From contig JBAIAC010000218.1 of the NCBI GenBank assembly GCA_037349315.1, positions 558,001 to 622,000 of the forward strand: a stretch of 64,000 nucleotides of DNA, read 5' to 3'. The position numbers and the translations under genes were made by a program. Shown here in pieces: positions 61,001-64,000 of this stretch (position 1 is its first letter; each line of letters begins with the position of its first letter). The notes below the pieces were generated by a model. The model was not told the origin of the DNA and searched no databases. It was given only the letters and a program-made list of their open reading frames with translations. This stretch comes from Chelydra serpentina (lineage: Eukaryota > Chordata > Testudines > Chelydridae).

Positions 61001-61182
61001 TGTCTGTACTTTGACCTAGTTTTCTCCAGAGTTTCATCCATGCGACAGAATAAAAAAAAGCCACATTTCAACCCATCTGGCAGCCTTTGGTCAGAGGCAC
61101 AGAGCGAGCCAGTAATAAGCCTGATCGTTCGCACCTTGAGAAGTGTCTTTGTAGGTTTAGGAAGTAGCACAGCTCAAGCAAG

Positions 61183-61572
61183 GAACATAAGAACATAAGA
61201 ACGGCCGTACTGGGTCAGACCAAAGGTCCATCCAGCCCAGTGTCCTGTCCACCGACAGTGGCCAATGCCAGGTGCCCCGGAGTGAGTGGACCTAACAGGT
61301 AATGATCAAGTGATCTCTCTCCTGCCATCCATCACCCCCCCTCTGGCAAACAGACTAGCGACACCATTCCTTACCCAACCTGGCTAATAGCCATTAATGG
61401 ACTTAACCTCCATGAATTTATCCGGTTCTCTTTTAAACCCTGTTATAGTCCTAGCCTTCATGGCCTCCTCTGGCCAGGAGTTCCACAGGTTGACTGTGGG
61501 CTGTGTGAAGAACTTCCTTTTTATTTGTTTTAAACCTGCTGCCTGCTCATTTCATTTGGTGGCCCCTAGGGA
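61183..61572 (-). repeat. CR1 LINE 3' end
   Basis: The same subfamily as the copy at 30.3 kb, reversed: aacataagaacataagaacg (terminal repeat), gggtcagaccaaaggtccat, tggctaatagccattaatgg, ttccacaggttgactgtggg. 5'-truncated after ttcatttggtggcccctag. Confidence 0.92.
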
Positions 61573-64000
61573 GTGAGCCTGCAGCAAGTGTGCTTCTAGG
61601 CAACTGAGCTAGCCAAAAGAGAATGTCGCTGTTTGACTAAGGGCTCGGGAAATGTCAGCTGCTCCGGGAACTTCTATTCTATGTGTTTCGGAGAATCCAG
61701 CTCTGTCCCCTTGTCAGATCAGGGGTTTAGCACAGGAAAGCTAGTGAAAATCATTCTGAAGGCAGCAAGATACATGGTTATTCTGGCCTCCCAATTGTGG
61801 GTAACATGCCAAGTGGGTGGTCAACAGTGCCCACTGCTGCAGAGATGCCTAACCACTGCTGCAGCAGAGATGGTCCCTCGGGTGGCTGGGCCAGTAATTT
61901 GGAGGGACTGGAAGAAAGGACACCTTTCTCTTCACCCTGTTCAATGCAGAGAGATGAGCACAGGGAAGGTATGCTCTGTGCAGCTGTAATCGGAGCAGAG
62001 AACAAGGTAGCAATGCAACCACGCAGAGTCTTCTGTAGAGCAAATGACATGCAAAACCTTTGCTCAGCCTTGAGAATCTCTCTTTCGGTGCCAGGATGCT
62101 CTGCCTCATGTCCCCCCATACCAGCTACATGGCCTCCTGCTCCAAAGCAGCAGATACAGAGTTTCTCTCCATGCCTTCCAGGTCAAAGCGAATCCTTTCC
62201 CCAGGGTATCAGCCCTGAAGAGGTCTCGTAGGAGAGCATTAGCTGTCACGAAGGCAATGCCCTTGGTAGTCACTAGCATGACGAAAGCTGACCTACAGCG
62301 TGCAGGCATGTAAACAGAGATTAGGTTAACTGGTCTGTACATAAAAGGGTTTCCAATACCACAAACACCCCGCTCGGATTTGGAAAGAGTGAGAGAATTT
62401 GCGGGAAGACTGGAGGGCAGGCCGCAAGTGGAGCTGAAGCGAGATGTGACAAGAGGACCCATGCAGTGACCAGTGGTGCCAACACTCAGTCTGGTATTTA
62501 CCTTAAAGCCATGGGGGACATGCTAGTCTCCTCCACTCTTGAAGTGCTCAGCCCTGTTGCTGTGGAGGACACTTTGAAAATGTGGCCCTGAAGGCATAAA
62601 AACCAGAAGGCAAATTTTTTTTTAAAAAAAGGCATTTAAGTCTCATGATTTTGGGGATCAGACTCGGGAGCTTTGAACTCTGAGTTGGCAGCACTGGCCT
62701 TCAGGGAAAGCGGAGCACGGACAGACCACCACGCAAGGAACAGGGTCCTACTTCCCTGTAACAAACAGGAACCAATTCTGCCACCAAAAACTTCTGCATT
62801 CAGAGACGGGGTCATTATATCAGAACTCCTCCGTTAAAAAAACACGATCCAGGTATCGGCTAGGCTGCTCCCAGGCATGTATAGCAATGAGAAGCCAACA
62901 GGAAATGCTTATTATAAGGGGTGGGGGGGGGGGGCGCGAGTTTTCCCATTCTATTTGCAGCTACAGCAGCGACACCAGATCTCTCCCAGGAGATCACATG
63001 AAGGTCAAGCCCTGCTCCTTTAATGGAGCGCAGGACAGTAATACGCAGCACGCTCCCATCCATCACTCTAGACATGGACTTGCCACTCCACACTAATGCA
63101 GCTCCACACCCTTTGTTGTGCCAGCACAGGGGCTGGAGATATCCAGACAGGAGAGCCACACCTGCTAAGCAACCACCTCCTAGACAATGACCCTGTGCAG
63201 CTGTCTGACAGGTGCGAACAGCACCCACTGAACGCAGTACAGACAGGTAACTGGGACACACGGACCGGACCGTCACACTGTGGCAGCTCTGTACATTGAC
63301 CGGGTCATTGGGGTTTACGGCATGAATACGTTGGATTAGTTTAATAGCAGGCAGTTGGTAAAAAACAGGAAGCAGAACAATGGCTCGAGATAGCTGCCCA
63401 TCTGCCAACACTTATGGGACATCACAAGAGAGATTCCCTTTGATGTTCTACCTCTGACCACTTGCTGAGCTCCCATGACTAGTCTGTCCAGGGAGGGGCC
63501 CAGCCTGGGAACGCAGGAGAACGAAAACCCAGCTAGATTTAAAAAGACACACCCTCAACCAGGGAAAGAAAGTTACAGGGAAAGGGACCGATATCTGTCC
63601 TAGACCCCAAAGCTACAGGCACCTGGGACAGAGAAGCTTCCTTTGGGTCTCCACCAGAGGATGGTAATGCCTCTGGGAAGAGTCCTGCATATAGACAGTT
63701 TTAAAGACCTTTTCCCCCCCCTCTCCCTTACTCCTGCTGTTACAGATTTAACACTCGGGTTTAAGGCTGCTGGTCACTATCTACCACTGGTCCCAGACTC
63801 CGGAGGGGCAGAACCACGGGTGCCATACCCAGTCAGAGCTGCTGGTTGAGCTCGGTTGATACAGAAGGATGCTGTAGCTCGACGGCCGGTCTCAGAGTGG
63901 AAGAATTGCACGATTCCATACCAGAAGTCATGGCACGAGGCAGAGGAGACAGAGCTGCAGCGAGCTCTGTACTTGTGACCCGGGAACCACGGAAGATGCT

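Larger units (their letters stand above)
54481..64000. other. JUP intron 1 / upstream region, no coding exon seen
   Basis: No recognised protein on either strand; open frames are short and scattered. A tRNA-like head may occur near 55245-55290 (cacctctaggtcactggttt). A short (ca)n lies at about 59487-59508. The JUP promoter was not found and may lie to the right of the window. CR1 and CORE-SINE copies are listed separately. Confidence 0.5.

Overview
The window is vertebrate nuclear DNA, almost certainly from a turtle (probably a cryptodire). Genes are split by GT-AG introns. The interspersed repeats are the usual turtle set: CR1 LINEs, a tRNA-derived SINE with a CR1-like tail at 42.2 kb, MIR-like/CORE-SINEs, and a 1.2 kb LTR. 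Two orthologues lie side by side on the minus strand, JUP (right) and HAP1 (left), the same order and orientation as in human 17q21. The left half is very GC-rich and full of minisatellites, as expected for a small GC-rich chromosome; the right half is more ordinary.

HAP1 (about 1.1-19.7 kb, possibly from a promoter near 29 kb) was reconstructed from 14 coding exons whose splice phases all agree, plus a tentative N-terminal exon and an alternative first exon. It encodes the HAP1_N coiled-coil adaptor followed by a TRAK/Milton-like C-terminal region. Its last exons lie beyond position 1 or were not recognised. An alternative first coding exon at 13.8-13.9 kb has its own TATA box and splices in the same phase as the upstream exon. 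Nearly every HAP1 intron holds a minisatellite; one array has copied the exon 10 splice donor four extra times, and another forms the 3' splice-site region of exon 12.

The HAP1-JUP interval (about 20-36 kb) contains a CpG-rich segment at 28.2-30.1 kb with two ZNF143-type motifs (candidate HAP1 promoter), CR1 fragments with a nested insertion, and a solo LTR (34894-36091) with a perfect 5-bp target duplication that ends about 80 bp beyond the JUP poly(A) signal.

JUP (plakoglobin, gamma-catenin) runs from 53682 down to about 36150. Thirteen coding exons join without frame errors into a 741-residue protein with the DSGIHSG phosphodegron, the armadillo repeats and a short acidic tail. Its introns hold CR1 copies, a SINE and a small inverted-repeat transposon. 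From 53.7 to 64 kb I see only presumed JUP intron 1 / upstream sequence with repeats and one tentative non-coding exon.

Plakoglobin acts at desmosomes and adherens junctions; HAP1 is an adaptor for motor-driven transport. Nothing in the sequence suggests they work together, and their linkage looks like conserved synteny. All identities rest on recognised protein similarity and splice-phase consistency; no database search was run.
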